Positions 46,057 through 58,067 of a stretch of 64,000 bases of DNA are shown here, one piece after another. Within the stretch, counting starts at the first letter, position 1, and every line of letters begins with the position of its first letter. The position numbers and the translations under genes were made by a program. The stretch is taken from NCBI RefSeq assembly GCF_032391395.1, contig NZ_CP135916.1:558001-622000 (forward strand), written 5' to 3'. Source of the DNA: Sphingomonas sp. Y38-1Y (lineage in GTDB: Bacteria; Pseudomonadota; Alphaproteobacteria; Sphingomonadales; Sphingomonadaceae). Under the pieces are notes generated by a model. The model was not told the DNA's origin, searched no databases, and saw only the letters and a program-made list of their open reading frames with translations.

Positions 46057-46722
46057 TTACAGCCCGACCAGTCGCGCCACCTCGCCGAAGTCGGCGGCGA
46101 TGTCTTGGACGCCGATCGCCTTCAGCACGCGCGCATGGTCGGGCGGGCAGTGCGTGCCCGCGCACAGGCCGATGACATGCGCGCCGGAGGCGACAGCGCC
46201 GGTCGCGCCGACGGGCGAATCCTCCAGGATCACGCAATCGGCGACGGCGACGCCGATCGCGGCGGCGGCGTGGAGATAGAGGTCGGGGGCAGGCTTGCCG
46301 CGGGTGACATGCTCCTTGCCCGAATAGACATGCTCGCCGAACGCATCCTCCAGCCCCAGATGGCGCAGGTGCGTGCGGATCCAGTGCGTCGTGCTCGACG
46401 AGGCGATCGCGCGTGGGAATTCGGCGGGCAGCGAGCGGACGAAGGCGACGGCACCCGCGACCTCGCCCACGCCCTCGGCCAGCACGCGCTGGTTCTCGAC
46501 ATCGCGCTCCGCAAAGAAGTCCTCGGGCAGAGCGGTGCCGATCCGCCCTTCGATCGCGTCGATGAAGGCGCGCCCCGACAGGCCCATATAATGCTGCATC
46601 GCCTCGGCCGGCGTGTGCGCATGGCCGATGCGGGTCAGGTATTCGGCAAGGTGCCGGTTGCCCGCATATTCGCTTTCGACGAGCACGCCGTCGAAGTCGA
46701 AGATGATCCCGGCGAACTTCAT
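46057..46722 (-). CDS. HAD-superfamily phosphatase (beta-phosphoglucomutase-like subgroup)
   Basis: A 221-residue HAD hydrolase with motif I FDFDGVLVESEYAG (nucleophile and acid/base DxD), motif II serine in AIASSSTTHWIRTHL, motif III lysine in RGKPAPDLYLHAA, and motif IV in CVILEDSPVGATGAV (ED). The helical cap between motifs I and II (C1 type) places it with beta-phosphoglucomutase and small sugar-phosphate phosphatases. The substrate is unknown. ATG at 46722 shares ATGA with the yggS stop. Confidence 0.92.
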   Translation of the reverse strand: MKFAGIIFDFDGVLVESEYAGNRHLAEYLTRIGHAHTPAEAMQHYMGLSGRAFIDAIEGRIGTALPEDFFAERDVENQRVLAEGVGEVAGAVAFVRSLPAEFPRAIASSSTTHWIRTHLRHLGLEDAFGEHVYSGKEHVTRGKPAPDLYLHAAAAIGVAVADCVILEDSPVGATGAVASGAHVIGLCAGTHCPPDHARVLKAIGVQDIAADFGEVARLVGL

Positions 46723-47387
46723 GCGCGGTCTCCGAACAGCGCGGTGCCGACGCGGACGTGCGTGGCGCCGAGCGTCACTGCGGTGGGATAGTCGCCCGAC
46801 ATGCCCATGCTGAGTTCGGCCAGCCCGGCGTCGCGCGCCAGCTTGGCGAGCAGCGCGAAATAAGGCGCGGGTTCGAGATCGGCGGGCGGCACCGCCATCA
46901 ACCCGGCGATGGGGAGGCCCGCGGTGCGTGTCTCGGCGAGCAGCGCCGGCAGGTCCGCCACCGCGCAGCCGCCCTTCTGCGCCTCGTCACCGATATTGAC
47001 CTGGACGAAGCAGGCGGGGCGACGATCGGCCTTGTCCATCGCCTTGGCGAGCGCGTGGACCAGGCTGGCGCGATCGACCGAATGGATCGCATCGAACAGC
47101 GCGACCGCCGCCTCGGCCTTGTTCGACTGGAGCTGGCCGACGAGGTGGAGGACGATGCCCGGCGTTTCCGCGCGCAGCGCCGGCCATTTGCCCTCCGCCT
47201 CCTGCACGCGGTTCTCGCCGAAATGGCGGTGGCCGGCGGCGATCAGCGGGCGGATCGCATCGGCGTCGTGCATCTTGGAGACCGCGATCAGCGTCACGTC
47301 CTCGGGCTTGCGGCCCGCGATCGTGGCGGCGCGAGCGATTTCCTGGCTGACGGTGTGGAGGCGGGCGGCGGCATCGTCGTTCGTCAT
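46719..47387 (-). CDS. yggS: YggS/PLPBP-family pyridoxal-phosphate homeostasis protein
   Basis: A 222-residue single-domain TIM-barrel PLP carrier. The PLP lysine is in TLIAVSKMHDADAI. FGENRVQEAEGKW is the signature, HLVGQLQSNKAEA follows, and LSMGMSGDYPTAVTLGATHV, followed by RVGTALFG, is the phosphate-binding end. It buffers free PLP and affects amino-acid pools. It heads a two-gene operon with the HAD phosphatase and stands 22 bases from the divergent ThiE-like gene. Confidence 0.95.
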   Translation of the reverse strand: MTNDDAAARLHTVSQEIARAATIAGRKPEDVTLIAVSKMHDADAIRPLIAAGHRHFGENRVQEAEGKWPALRAETPGIVLHLVGQLQSNKAEAAVALFDAIHSVDRASLVHALAKAMDKADRRPACFVQVNIGDEAQKGGCAVADLPALLAETRTAGLPIAGLMAVPPADLEPAPYFALLAKLARDAGLAELSMGMSGDYPTAVTLGATHVRVGTALFGDRA

Positions 47388-47409
47388 CGCGCGCGCTATA
47401 GGGACGCCG

Positions 47410-47946
47410 ATGCCGCGCCGCCACCCTTCGACGCTCCCCCGCCTGTGGCTGATGACCGACGAGCGGCTGGGCGAACGGCTGTGGCCGGCGCTGGCGGCTT
47501 TGCCGCGGGGAAGCGGCGTCGTGTTCCGCGACTATGCGACGCCGCCCACCGAGCGGCGCGCGCGGTTCGCGCGGGTGCTGGCGACGGCGCGGCGACGACG
47601 GCTGGTGCTGGTGCGGGCGGGCGACACGCCGATGCGTGGCGAGATGGGCGTGCATAACGCGCGTGGGCGGGGGCTGCGGACCGCATCGGCGCACGACCGC
47701 GCGGAGATCGTCGCGGCGCGGCGAGGAGGCGCGGACCTCGTGTTCGTGTCGCCGGTGTTCCCCACTCGCTCGCATCCGGGCGCGAGGACGCTCGGGCCGG
47801 TGCGGCTGGGATCGATGATGAGGGGGGCGGGGATGCCGGTGGTGGCGCTTGGCGGCATGACGGCCGCGCGGATGCGGCGGCTTGGCGGGCTAAGCCTGCA
47901 CGGCTGGGCCGCGATCGACGGGCTGGATAGCGAGTCGCGGCCATGA
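47410..47946 (+). CDS. ThiE/TenI-like protein (thiamine-phosphate-synthase fold)
   Basis: A 178-residue TIM-barrel protein. Motifs correspond to ThiE but are weakened. LMTDERLG stands for the N-terminal LxTD, VVFRDYA for LQLRxK, and LVRAGD replaces the pyrophosphate-binding NDR. RTASAHDRAEI stands for GxSxH. DLVFVSPVFPTRSHPGART is a good match to the GPVFPTxTK loop, and MPVVALGGMTAARM to PVYAIGGI. Loss of the NDR and the Q-x-R-x-K lysine makes true thiamine phosphate synthase activity doubtful; TenI-like isomerase or another role is possible. ATGA overlap with the next gene indicates an operon. Confidence 0.78.
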   Translation: MPRRHPSTLPRLWLMTDERLGERLWPALAALPRGSGVVFRDYATPPTERRARFARVLATARRRRLVLVRAGDTPMRGEMGVHNARGRGLRTASAHDRAEIVAARRGGADLVFVSPVFPTRSHPGARTLGPVRLGSMMRGAGMPVVALGGMTAARMRRLGGLSLHGWAAIDGLDSESRP

Positions 47947-48869
47947 TCCTCGCCTCCGCGCTCGATGCGGTCGGCGGCACGCCGATGATCGCGCTCGACC
48001 GCATCCACCGCGGGCCCGGCCGGCTGCTCGCCAAGGCCGAGTTCATGCAGCCCGGCGGCAGCGTCAAGGATCGCGCCGCGCGCGCGATCATCGTCGCGGC
48101 GCGCGTCGACGGCCGGCTGCGCGAGGGCATGACCGTGGTCGAGATGACGAGCGGCAACATGGGCGCGGGCCTCGCCGTCGCCTGTGCGACGCTCGGCCAT
48201 CCGCTGGTCGTCATGATGTCGGCGGGGAACAGTCCCGCGCGCGCCCGGATGCTGGAGGGGCTCGGCGCCGAGGTGCACCTGATCGAGCAGGTCGATGGCC
48301 AGCCGGGGCAGGTGACGGGCGCAGACGTCGCCGCCGCGGAAGCCGCTGCGCGCGACTATGCCGCTCGACGCGGGGCCTTCTATGTCGACCAGTTCCACGC
48401 ACCCGAGGGGCTGGCGGTCCACGAACGCGAGACCGGGCAGGAGATCCTCCGTCAGGTGGGCGGCCGTGTCGACGCCTGGGTCGCGGCGGTGGGGTCGGGC
48501 TGCACCTTCATGGGCGTCGCCCGCGCGCTCAAGGCCGCCAGCGCCGCCACGATCTGTGCCGCGGTCGAGCCCGCAGGTTGCCGCCCGCTTGCCGGTGAGC
48601 CGGTGACCAAGCCCCGGCACCTGATCCAGGGCACCGGCTACGGCTCCGCGCCGCCGCATTGGGATCCGCGGCTGATGGACCTGAGCCTGGCGGTCGAGGA
48701 CGAGGCGGTCGAGTCGATGCGCCGTCGCCTCGCGCGCGAGGAAGGGCTGTATGTCGGCTATTCGGCGGCAGCGAACGTCTGCGGCGCGCTGGCGCTGCTC
48801 GGGTCCGGCCGATTGGCGGGCGAACCGACGGTCGTGACGGTGCTGTGCGATACCGGGCTCAAATACTGA
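47943..48869 (+). CDS. Cysteine-synthase-family PLP enzyme
   Basis: A 308-residue fold-type II PLP enzyme. The Schiff-base lysine is in QPGGSVKDRAARAI, the substrate loop is EMTSGNMGAGLAVA (TSGN), and the phosphate-binding loop VAAVGSGCTFMGVARALK is in the place of GxGTGGT, with cysteine and phenylalanine replacing the usual glycine and threonine. VEPAGCRPLAG follows as in CysK/CysM. The length is that of O-acetylserine sulfhydrylase, but the altered phosphate loop leaves the substrate open. It is coupled to the ThiE-like gene by ATGA. Confidence 0.85.
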   Translation: MILASALDAVGGTPMIALDRIHRGPGRLLAKAEFMQPGGSVKDRAARAIIVAARVDGRLREGMTVVEMTSGNMGAGLAVACATLGHPLVVMMSAGNSPARARMLEGLGAEVHLIEQVDGQPGQVTGADVAAAEAAARDYAARRGAFYVDQFHAPEGLAVHERETGQEILRQVGGRVDAWVAAVGSGCTFMGVARALKAASAATICAAVEPAGCRPLAGEPVTKPRHLIQGTGYGSAPPHWDPRLMDLSLAVEDEAVESMRRRLAREEGLYVGYSAAANVCGALALLGSGRLAGEPTVVTVLCDTGLKY

Positions 48870-48884
48870 GCCGGTCCGGCGTCC

Positions 48885-49622
48885 TTAGAACCGGAACGCC
48901 GTCCCCACATAGACCGCCTGGCTGTCGCGGCGGGTGTCGGTGAGCTGCGGCAGGCGCATCCGCTCTTCGTCGGCGCGATAGCGGACGCCCGCGGTCACAT
49001 CGAGATTGCGGGTGAGCGAGTAGGAGGTGCCGAGATCGACCGAATAGCTCGGCGCTTCGGCGACCATCCGCGGCTCGGTGCCGGTCGGCTTGTCGGCGCG
49101 CGCCTGCACGCGGCCGCTCAGGCGCTTGCCGGTATAGCTGACGCCCAGGTCCATCGCCTCGCGGCTGCCGGGCAGCGCGCCCAGGTCGACGCGCGAGACG
49201 TCGCCGGACACGGCAAAGCGCTTCCAGCCGACCGACATGCCCAGATTGTACGCGATCGGCTGCATGCTGGCGGCGGCGACGGTCGGGATCGAAACGGTGG
49301 CGGTCCGCAGCGGCTCGCCGCCGCGCGACGTGCGTGCGCGCACCGCGACGGTCACGTCCTGGCGCTTGCTCTGCTGCTCGGACGGGGTGAAGCGGAAGCC
49401 CGACGCCGACAGGCCCGCACGCGACATCGCGGCAGCGAGGCGGGGGTCGGCGGAAGCGGGGGTGAAGGATCCGATGCCCGACCGGCCACTGGTCGCGGGC
49501 GCGATGCGGCGCGCGAAGCGCACTTCGTCGGGTCGTGAGGCACCGGCGGCGGGGACGAGCGCGAACACGGTGGTGGCCAGCACCCCCGCACTCAACCCGA
49601 CCATGGCCGTTCGCAAGCCCAC
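48885..49622 (-). CDS. Predicted outer-membrane beta-barrel protein of unknown function
   Basis: About 245 residues with a signal-like N terminus (VGLRTAMVGLSAGVLATTVFALVPAAGA). The C-terminal half consists of alternating strands (QPIAYNLGMSVGWKRFAVSG, VSYTGKRLSGRVQARAD, SYSVDLGTSYSLTRNLDVTA, GVRYRADEERMRL) and ends in VGTAFRF, an aromatic terminus expected of an outer-membrane barrel. GTG at 49622 is chosen because AGAGGGG stands eight bases upstream; in-frame ATG codons at 49658 and 49679 give longer forms. Eight to ten strands would suit a small barrel. No named family is recognised. It converges on the cysteine-synthase-like gene with a 15-base gap. Confidence 0.75.
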   Translation of the reverse strand: MGLRTAMVGLSAGVLATTVFALVPAAGASRPDEVRFARRIAPATSGRSGIGSFTPASADPRLAAAMSRAGLSASGFRFTPSEQQSKRQDVTVAVRARTSRGGEPLRTATVSIPTVAAASMQPIAYNLGMSVGWKRFAVSGDVSRVDLGALPGSREAMDLGVSYTGKRLSGRVQARADKPTGTEPRMVAEAPSYSVDLGTSYSLTRNLDVTAGVRYRADEERMRLPQLTDTRRDSQAVYVGTAFRF

Positions 49623-49811
49623 ACCGAATCCCCTCTTTATCGTCCCTGCGCCTACCATGCTTAAGCCCGGACGTTCCACTCCCCGCGCGGATTTACCCGG
49701 AGTGTTGCATCCGGCCCACAGATTGCGCCGCCCGCGCGCTGCTTGCGGCGCGCCCGCGAGCCCCTATAGAGATGCCGCTTCGTAATTTTCGCTTGTTCGA
49801 GGACTCCGCCG

Positions 49812-50237
49812 ATGTCGCGCCGCCTGGCTCTTGCCCTTCCGCTCGTGTTCGCGCTCGCCGCTTGCGGGGGCAAGGGCGACCGCCCGCGCGACCTGGCCGC
49901 CAGCCAGATCACGACGATCGGCGTCAACAGCTATCTGTGGCGCGCCAGCCTGGAGACGCTGAGCTTCATGCCGCTGCTCCAGACCGACTCGAACGGCGGG
50001 GTCATCGTCACCGACTGGTACGTGAACCCCAACACGCCCGGCGAGCGGATGAAGGTGACGGTCACGATCCTCGACCAGGACCTGCGCGCCGATGCGCTGC
50101 GCGTCGCGGCGCTGCGTGAGGTGAACACCAACGGCCAGTGGGTCGCCGCGCCGGTTCAGGCCGCGACGGTCCAGAAGCTCGAGGACATCATCCTGACCCG
50201 CGCCCGCGACATGCGCCGCGGCGCGGTCGTCGGCTGA
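49812..50237 (+). CDS. DUF3576-family lipoprotein
   Basis: A 141-residue protein with a lipoprotein signal (MSRRLALALPLVFALAAC, lipobox LAAC). The mature part starts GGKGDRPRDL and carries TTIGVNSYLWRASLETLSFM and TDWYVNPNTPGERMKVTVTI, the hallmarks of DUF3576. This gene commonly precedes leuS and lptE in alphaproteobacteria, and it is proposed to act in envelope assembly, but no direct function is known to me. A 33-bp perfect inverted repeat separates it from leuS. Confidence 0.9.
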   Translation: MSRRLALALPLVFALAACGGKGDRPRDLAASQITTIGVNSYLWRASLETLSFMPLLQTDSNGGVIVTDWYVNPNTPGERMKVTVTILDQDLRADALRVAALREVNTNGQWVAAPVQAATVQKLEDIILTRARDMRRGAVVG

Positions 50238-50257
50238 AGATAATGCTTTGATGGCTT

Positions 50258-50338
50258 GCGGCGCCGGCCCGCTCCCCCACCCCGCCTCCCAGACATGATG
50301 CCGACGGGAGGCGGGGTGGGGGAGCGGGCCGGCGCCGC
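50258..50338. repeat. Perfect 33-bp inverted repeat in the leuS leader
   Basis: The arms 50258-50290 and 50306-50338 are exact reverse complements (left arm starts GCGGCGCCGGCCCGCTCCCC), separated by a 15-base loop. As RNA the stem can be extended by one G-U and one A-U pair. There is no T tract after it. The ribosome-binding site of leuS (GGAG) is 10 bases beyond the stem. It may be a termination/anti-termination structure, an mRNA-stability element, or a mobile palindrome. Confidence 0.95.
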
Positions 50339-50359
50339 GACCTCAACGGAGTTGAGAAA

Positions 50360-52857
<2,498 letters not shown>

Positions 52858-52861
<4 letters not shown>

Positions 52862-53364
52862 TCCGCGCCGCCGCCCTGCTCGCGATCGCTGCCGCCGCGC
52901 TTGGTGGATGCGGGATGCGTCCGCTCTATGGCGGCGGGCCGCAGGGGTCGGTGCGCCAGACGCTGACCGCAGTCGAAGTCGCGCCGATCGCCGGGCAGAA
53001 TGGCTGGCTGGTCACCAATGCGCTCCGCGACCGGCTGGCGGGCGCCGACGGCTCGGCGAGCCCGCGCTATCGGCTTCAGGTGACGCTCGATGACGAGATC
53101 ATCGGGCTGGGCGTGCGCCGCAACGACACGATCACGCGTGAGCGGCGGACGCTGCGCGCGCGCTATCAGCTCGTCGATCTCGCCAATGGCGGCGTCGTCG
53201 TCGACGCGACCGCGGGATCGGACGCGGGCATCGACGTCGTCAGCAGCGAATATGCGACGATCGCCGCCGAACAGTCCGCGCTGGAGCGGCTGTCGGGGAT
53301 CGTCGCCGATCGCATCGTCGCGCGGATCGCGCTCTACGCGCAGCGCGTCCGGGACGACCAGTGA
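52858..53364 (+). CDS. lptE: LPS-assembly lipoprotein LptE
   Basis: A 168-residue outer-membrane lipoprotein that plugs the LptD barrel. It has a lipoprotein signal ending in LGGC, then GMRPLYGGG, the classic N terminus of the family (CGxxPLYG). The beta-sandwich is [48 protein letters not shown] and [21 protein letters not shown] at 52858 shares GTGA with the leuS stop, and the leuS-lptE-holA order is typical. Confidence 0.92.
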
Positions 53365-54377
53365 ACCTCAAGCCCGCGCAGATGCGCGCGCGGCTGGAGA
53401 AACCCGACGAGGCGACGCGGCTCTACCTGATCCACGGTCCCGACGAATCGGGCGCCGCCGACCTTGCCGCGCTGCTCCACAAGTCGCTGGGGCAGGCGGC
53501 GGAGCGCGTCGACCTGGACGGCGCGGCGCTCAAGTCCAATCCGGGGCGGCTGGCGGACGAGGCGGCGTCGATGTCGCTGTTCGGCGACCGCCGCTTCATC
53601 CGCGTGACCGGCATGGGCGAGGAGAGCCTGGAGGCGGTGAGCCTGCTGCTCGCCGCGCCGCGCGCGGGCAATCCGGTGGTCGCCATCGCCCCGTCGCTCC
53701 GCAAGACCGGCAAGATCGTCAAACTGGTCGATGCCGCGGCCAACGCGGTCGGATGCGCGCTCTATGTGCCGGAGGGGGCGGATGCCGTTCGCCTGGCCTC
53801 GCAGATCGCGCGCGACCAGGGCGTGCGGCTGGGCGGCGGCTGTGCCGAGCGGCTGGTCGCGGCGACCGGCGGCGACCGCGCGGTGATGACGCGCGAGGTC
53901 GAGAAGCTCGCGCTCTATCTCGATGCCGCGCCCGAGCGACCTGCCGATTGCGGGCCGGAGGTGCTCGACGCGATCGGCGCGGTGCTCGACGAAAGCGCGA
54001 TGGGCGCCGCGATCGAGGCAGTGGTGGGCGGCGATCCGGTGACCGCGGGCGCAGAGCTTGCCGCGATCGCCGACGACAATCTCGCCATCCCGACGCTGCG
54101 CCAGCTCGCCAAGCGGCTGATCGCGCTGGCCGACATGCGGCGAGAGGTCGAGGGCGGCGACAGCGCCGCGGTCGTGGTCAAGCGGCACCGCGTGTTCTGG
54201 AAGGAGGAAGCCGCGACGATCCGCGCGCTCAGCCGCTGGAACGCCGCGCAGCTCGCCCGCGCGGTCGAACGCGTCCGCACCGCCGAGCGCGCAATCACCG
54301 CCCCGGGCAACGCCGGCGCGATCCTGGCCGAGGTCGAGGGACTCGCGATCGCGCGCATGGGTCAGCGATTGGGGTAA
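53361..54377 (+). CDS. holA: DNA polymerase III subunit delta
   Basis: A 338-residue clamp-loader subunit that opens the beta clamp. LYLIHGPDESGAADLAALLH corresponds to the degenerate P-loop region, followed by RFIRVTGMGEESLEAVS and a helical collar domain (TAGAELAAIADDNLAIPTLR, then QLAKRLIAL). GTG at 53361 shares GTGA with the lptE stop. The gene is the third member of the leuS-lptE-holA operon and is followed by two palindromic repeats. Confidence 0.93.
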   Translation: MNLKPAQMRARLEKPDEATRLYLIHGPDESGAADLAALLHKSLGQAAERVDLDGAALKSNPGRLADEAASMSLFGDRRFIRVTGMGEESLEAVSLLLAAPRAGNPVVAIAPSLRKTGKIVKLVDAAANAVGCALYVPEGADAVRLASQIARDQGVRLGGGCAERLVAATGGDRAVMTREVEKLALYLDAAPERPADCGPEVLDAIGAVLDESAMGAAIEAVVGGDPVTAGAELAAIADDNLAIPTLRQLAKRLIALADMRREVEGGDSAAVVVKRHRVFWKEEAATIRALSRWNAAQLARAVERVRTAERAITAPGNAGAILAEVEGLAIARMGQRLG

Positions 54378-54378
54378 T

Positions 54379-54463
54379 CGTCATCCCGGACCTGATCCGG
54401 GATCCCGCTTCTTATTCTTCTGCACCTTAGAAAGCGGGACCCCGGATCAAGTCCGGGGTGACG
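54379..54463. repeat. Palindromic intergenic repeat, type B (copy 2)
   Basis: The left arm is CGTCATCCCGGACCTGATCC then GGGATCCCGCTT. The right arm is AAGCGGGACCCCGGATCAAG then TCCGGGGTGACG. It begins immediately after the holA stop and may serve as its transcript end. Confidence 0.9.
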
Positions 54464-54474
54464 GGTGTGTGTGA

Positions 54475-56088
<1,614 letters not shown>

Positions 56089-56098
56089 CAACCTTCTT

Positions 56099-56182
56099 CG
56101 TCACCCCGGACCTGATCCGGGGTCCCGCTTCTTTCTCTTCGTAACGAGTATAAGCGGGACCCCGGCTCGGGGGCCGGTGACG
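56099..56182. repeat. Palindromic intergenic repeat, type B (copy 3)
   Basis: The left arm is GTCACCCCGGACCTGATCCG then GGGTCCCGCTT. The right arm is AAGCGGGACCCCGGCTCGGG then GGCCGGTGACGA. It lies between the convergent ligM and aguB genes and may end both transcripts. Confidence 0.88.
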
Positions 56183-56188
56183 ATTATA

Positions 56189-57037
56189 TCAAACGTCCTC
56201 GACCAGCCGCCGGTAAAGCTCCGGCCGCCGGTCGCGGAAGAAGCCCATCCCCGCGCGGTTCTTCCTGACGCGCGCCAGGTCCAGCGTCGCGGTCAGCACG
56301 CCCGTCTCCTCCGCACCGAACTCGGCCAGCATCTCGCCGAACTCGTCGCAGATGAAGCTGTGACCGTAGAAAAGCTGTCCGTGCTCGCTGCCGATCCGGT
56401 TGGAGGCGATGACGGGCACGACGTTCGACACCGCATGGCCCAGCATCGCGCGCCGCCACATCCGCCGCGTGTCGAGCGTCGGATCGTGCGGCTCGGCACC
56501 GATCGCGGTGGGATAGAAGAGGATCTCGGCGCCCATCAGCATCATCGCGCGCGCGGTTTCCGGATACCATTGGTCCCAGCAGATGCCGACGCCCAGCTTC
56601 GCGCCCGGGCCGCCCCAGACCTTGAACCCGGTATTGCCGGGGCGGAAATAGAATTTCTCCTCATAGCCCGGCCCGTCGGGAATGTGGCTCTTGCGATAGA
56701 CGCCCTCGATCCGCCCGCCGGGCGCGATCATCGCCAGCGAGTTATAGTGATGCGGCCCGTCCGCCTCGAAGAAGCTGGTCGGGATATGGATGTCGAGCTC
56801 GTCGGCCAGCCGCTGCATCGCCAGCACCGCGGGATGCTCGTCGACCGGGCGCGCGGTCGCGAACCATTCCTCTTCCTCGGTGCGGCAAAAATATTCGCCC
56901 TCGAACAGTTCGGGCGGCAGCACGACCTGCGCGCCGCGGCCCTTGGCCTCGCGCACCAGCTCGCTAACCGCGGCGATGTTGGCGTCCAGGTCGCGCGTGA
57001 AGGCGAGCTGCATCGCCGCGACGGTGATTTCTGTCAT
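56189..57037 (-). CDS. aguB: N-carbamoylputrescine amidase
   Basis: A 282-residue nitrilase-superfamily enzyme that releases putrescine, CO2 and ammonia from N-carbamoylputrescine. The catalytic triad is seen as Glu in VVLPPELFEGEYFC, Lys in GVYRKSHIPDGPGYEEKFYF and Cys in GVGICWDQWYPETAR. EKFYFRPGNTGFKVW and ILFYPTAIGAEPHDP are AguB-specific blocks. It follows agmatine deiminase (13-base gap, same strand), giving a complete agmatine-to-putrescine route in one operon. Confidence 0.96.
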   Translation of the reverse strand: MTEITVAAMQLAFTRDLDANIAAVSELVREAKGRGAQVVLPPELFEGEYFCRTEEEEWFATARPVDEHPAVLAMQRLADELDIHIPTSFFEADGPHHYNSLAMIAPGGRIEGVYRKSHIPDGPGYEEKFYFRPGNTGFKVWGGPGAKLGVGICWDQWYPETARAMMLMGAEILFYPTAIGAEPHDPTLDTRRMWRRAMLGHAVSNVVPVIASNRIGSEHGQLFYGHSFICDEFGEMLAEFGAEETGVLTATLDLARVRKNRAGMGFFRDRRPELYRRLVEDV

Positions 57038-57050
57038 GCGAACCTCGGGG

Positions 57051-58025
57051 TCATGCGAACCTCGGCAATTGCTGGCTGATGCAGTGGAAGCTGCCGCCGC
57101 CGGTCAGGATGTGGTCGGCGCGAAGCCCCACCGCGCGGCGGCCGGGGAACAGCGTGCCGATCGCCTCGACCGCGCGCGCGTCGTTGGGCTGGCCATAGGT
57201 CGGCACCGCCACCACCGTGTTGCCGATATAAAAGTTCATGTAGCTCGCCGGCACGACCTCCTCGTCCACCAGCACGCGGCCGGGGGAGGGGAGGCGGACG
57301 ACCTCGACCCCGAACGCCTCGGCACGGCGCGCGGCATCCTGATAGATCAGCCAGTTGGGGTCGTTCTCCTCCGGCTGCGGCACCGCGAGCCGGTTGGGGC
57401 CGACGAACCGCGCGAGATTGTCGACATGGCCGTCGGTATGGTCGTTGACCAGCCCGTCGCCCAGCCACAGCACGCGATCGAAGCCCAGGTCGCACAGCAG
57501 CCATTCCTCCGCCGTCCGCTGCGACAGGCCGGGATTGCGGTTGCGATTGAGCAGGCATTGCTCGGTCGTGACGACCAGGCCGGTGCCGTCGCCGTCGATC
57601 GACCCGCCCTCCAGCACCCAGTCGCACGGCTCGAAGGCGAGGCCGCGTCGCTCGGCAAGTCGGGCGCCGACATCCTCGTCGCCGGGAAAGTCGTACTTGC
57701 CGCCCCAGCCGTTGAAGCGGAACGCGCGCGCGCTGCCGTCACCGGTGACGATCGCGGCGGTGTCTCGCAGCCAGACGTCGCCGAACGCCTCGGTGACGAT
57801 CTCGACACCCTTTTCGATGCCGGTGGCGGCGGCGCGAGCCGCCTCCGCATCGGCGCAGACGAGCAGCACCCGCTCGCCGCGGCCGCCATCGGCGAGGGCG
57901 TTGGCGAAGGCGAGCGTCTCTTTCCTCGCACCGGCAAGCGGCGGTCCCCAGATTTCCGGGTGGCTCGGGAAACCGATCAGGACGGCGTCATGATCGGCCC
58001 ATTCGGGCGGCGGCGGCAGCGTCAT
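57051..58025 (-). CDS. aguA: Agmatine deiminase
   Basis: A 324-residue guanidino-modifying enzyme that makes N-carbamoylputrescine from agmatine. WADHDAVLIGFPSHPEIWG stands at the N terminus, VWLRDTAAIVTGDG and LEGGSIDGDGTGLVVTTEQC carry the acidic substrate residues, and the catalytic cysteine is in ILTGGGSFHCISQQLPR (GGSxHC). ATG at 58025 is used rather than an extension to 58061. Slightly shorter than many AguA proteins (about 340-370), it keeps all the motifs. It is the first gene of aguA-aguB. Confidence 0.95.
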   Translation of the reverse strand: MTLPPPPEWADHDAVLIGFPSHPEIWGPPLAGARKETLAFANALADGGRGERVLLVCADAEAARAAATGIEKGVEIVTEAFGDVWLRDTAAIVTGDGSARAFRFNGWGGKYDFPGDEDVGARLAERRGLAFEPCDWVLEGGSIDGDGTGLVVTTEQCLLNRNRNPGLSQRTAEEWLLCDLGFDRVLWLGDGLVNDHTDGHVDNLARFVGPNRLAVPQPEENDPNWLIYQDAARRAEAFGVEVVRLPSPGRVLVDEEVVPASYMNFYIGNTVVAVPTYGQPNDARAVEAIGTLFPGRRAVGLRADHILTGGGSFHCISQQLPRFA

Positions 58026-58067
58026 GGCGCGCGATCTAGGACCGCGCGCCTTTACCCGCAACCGATC

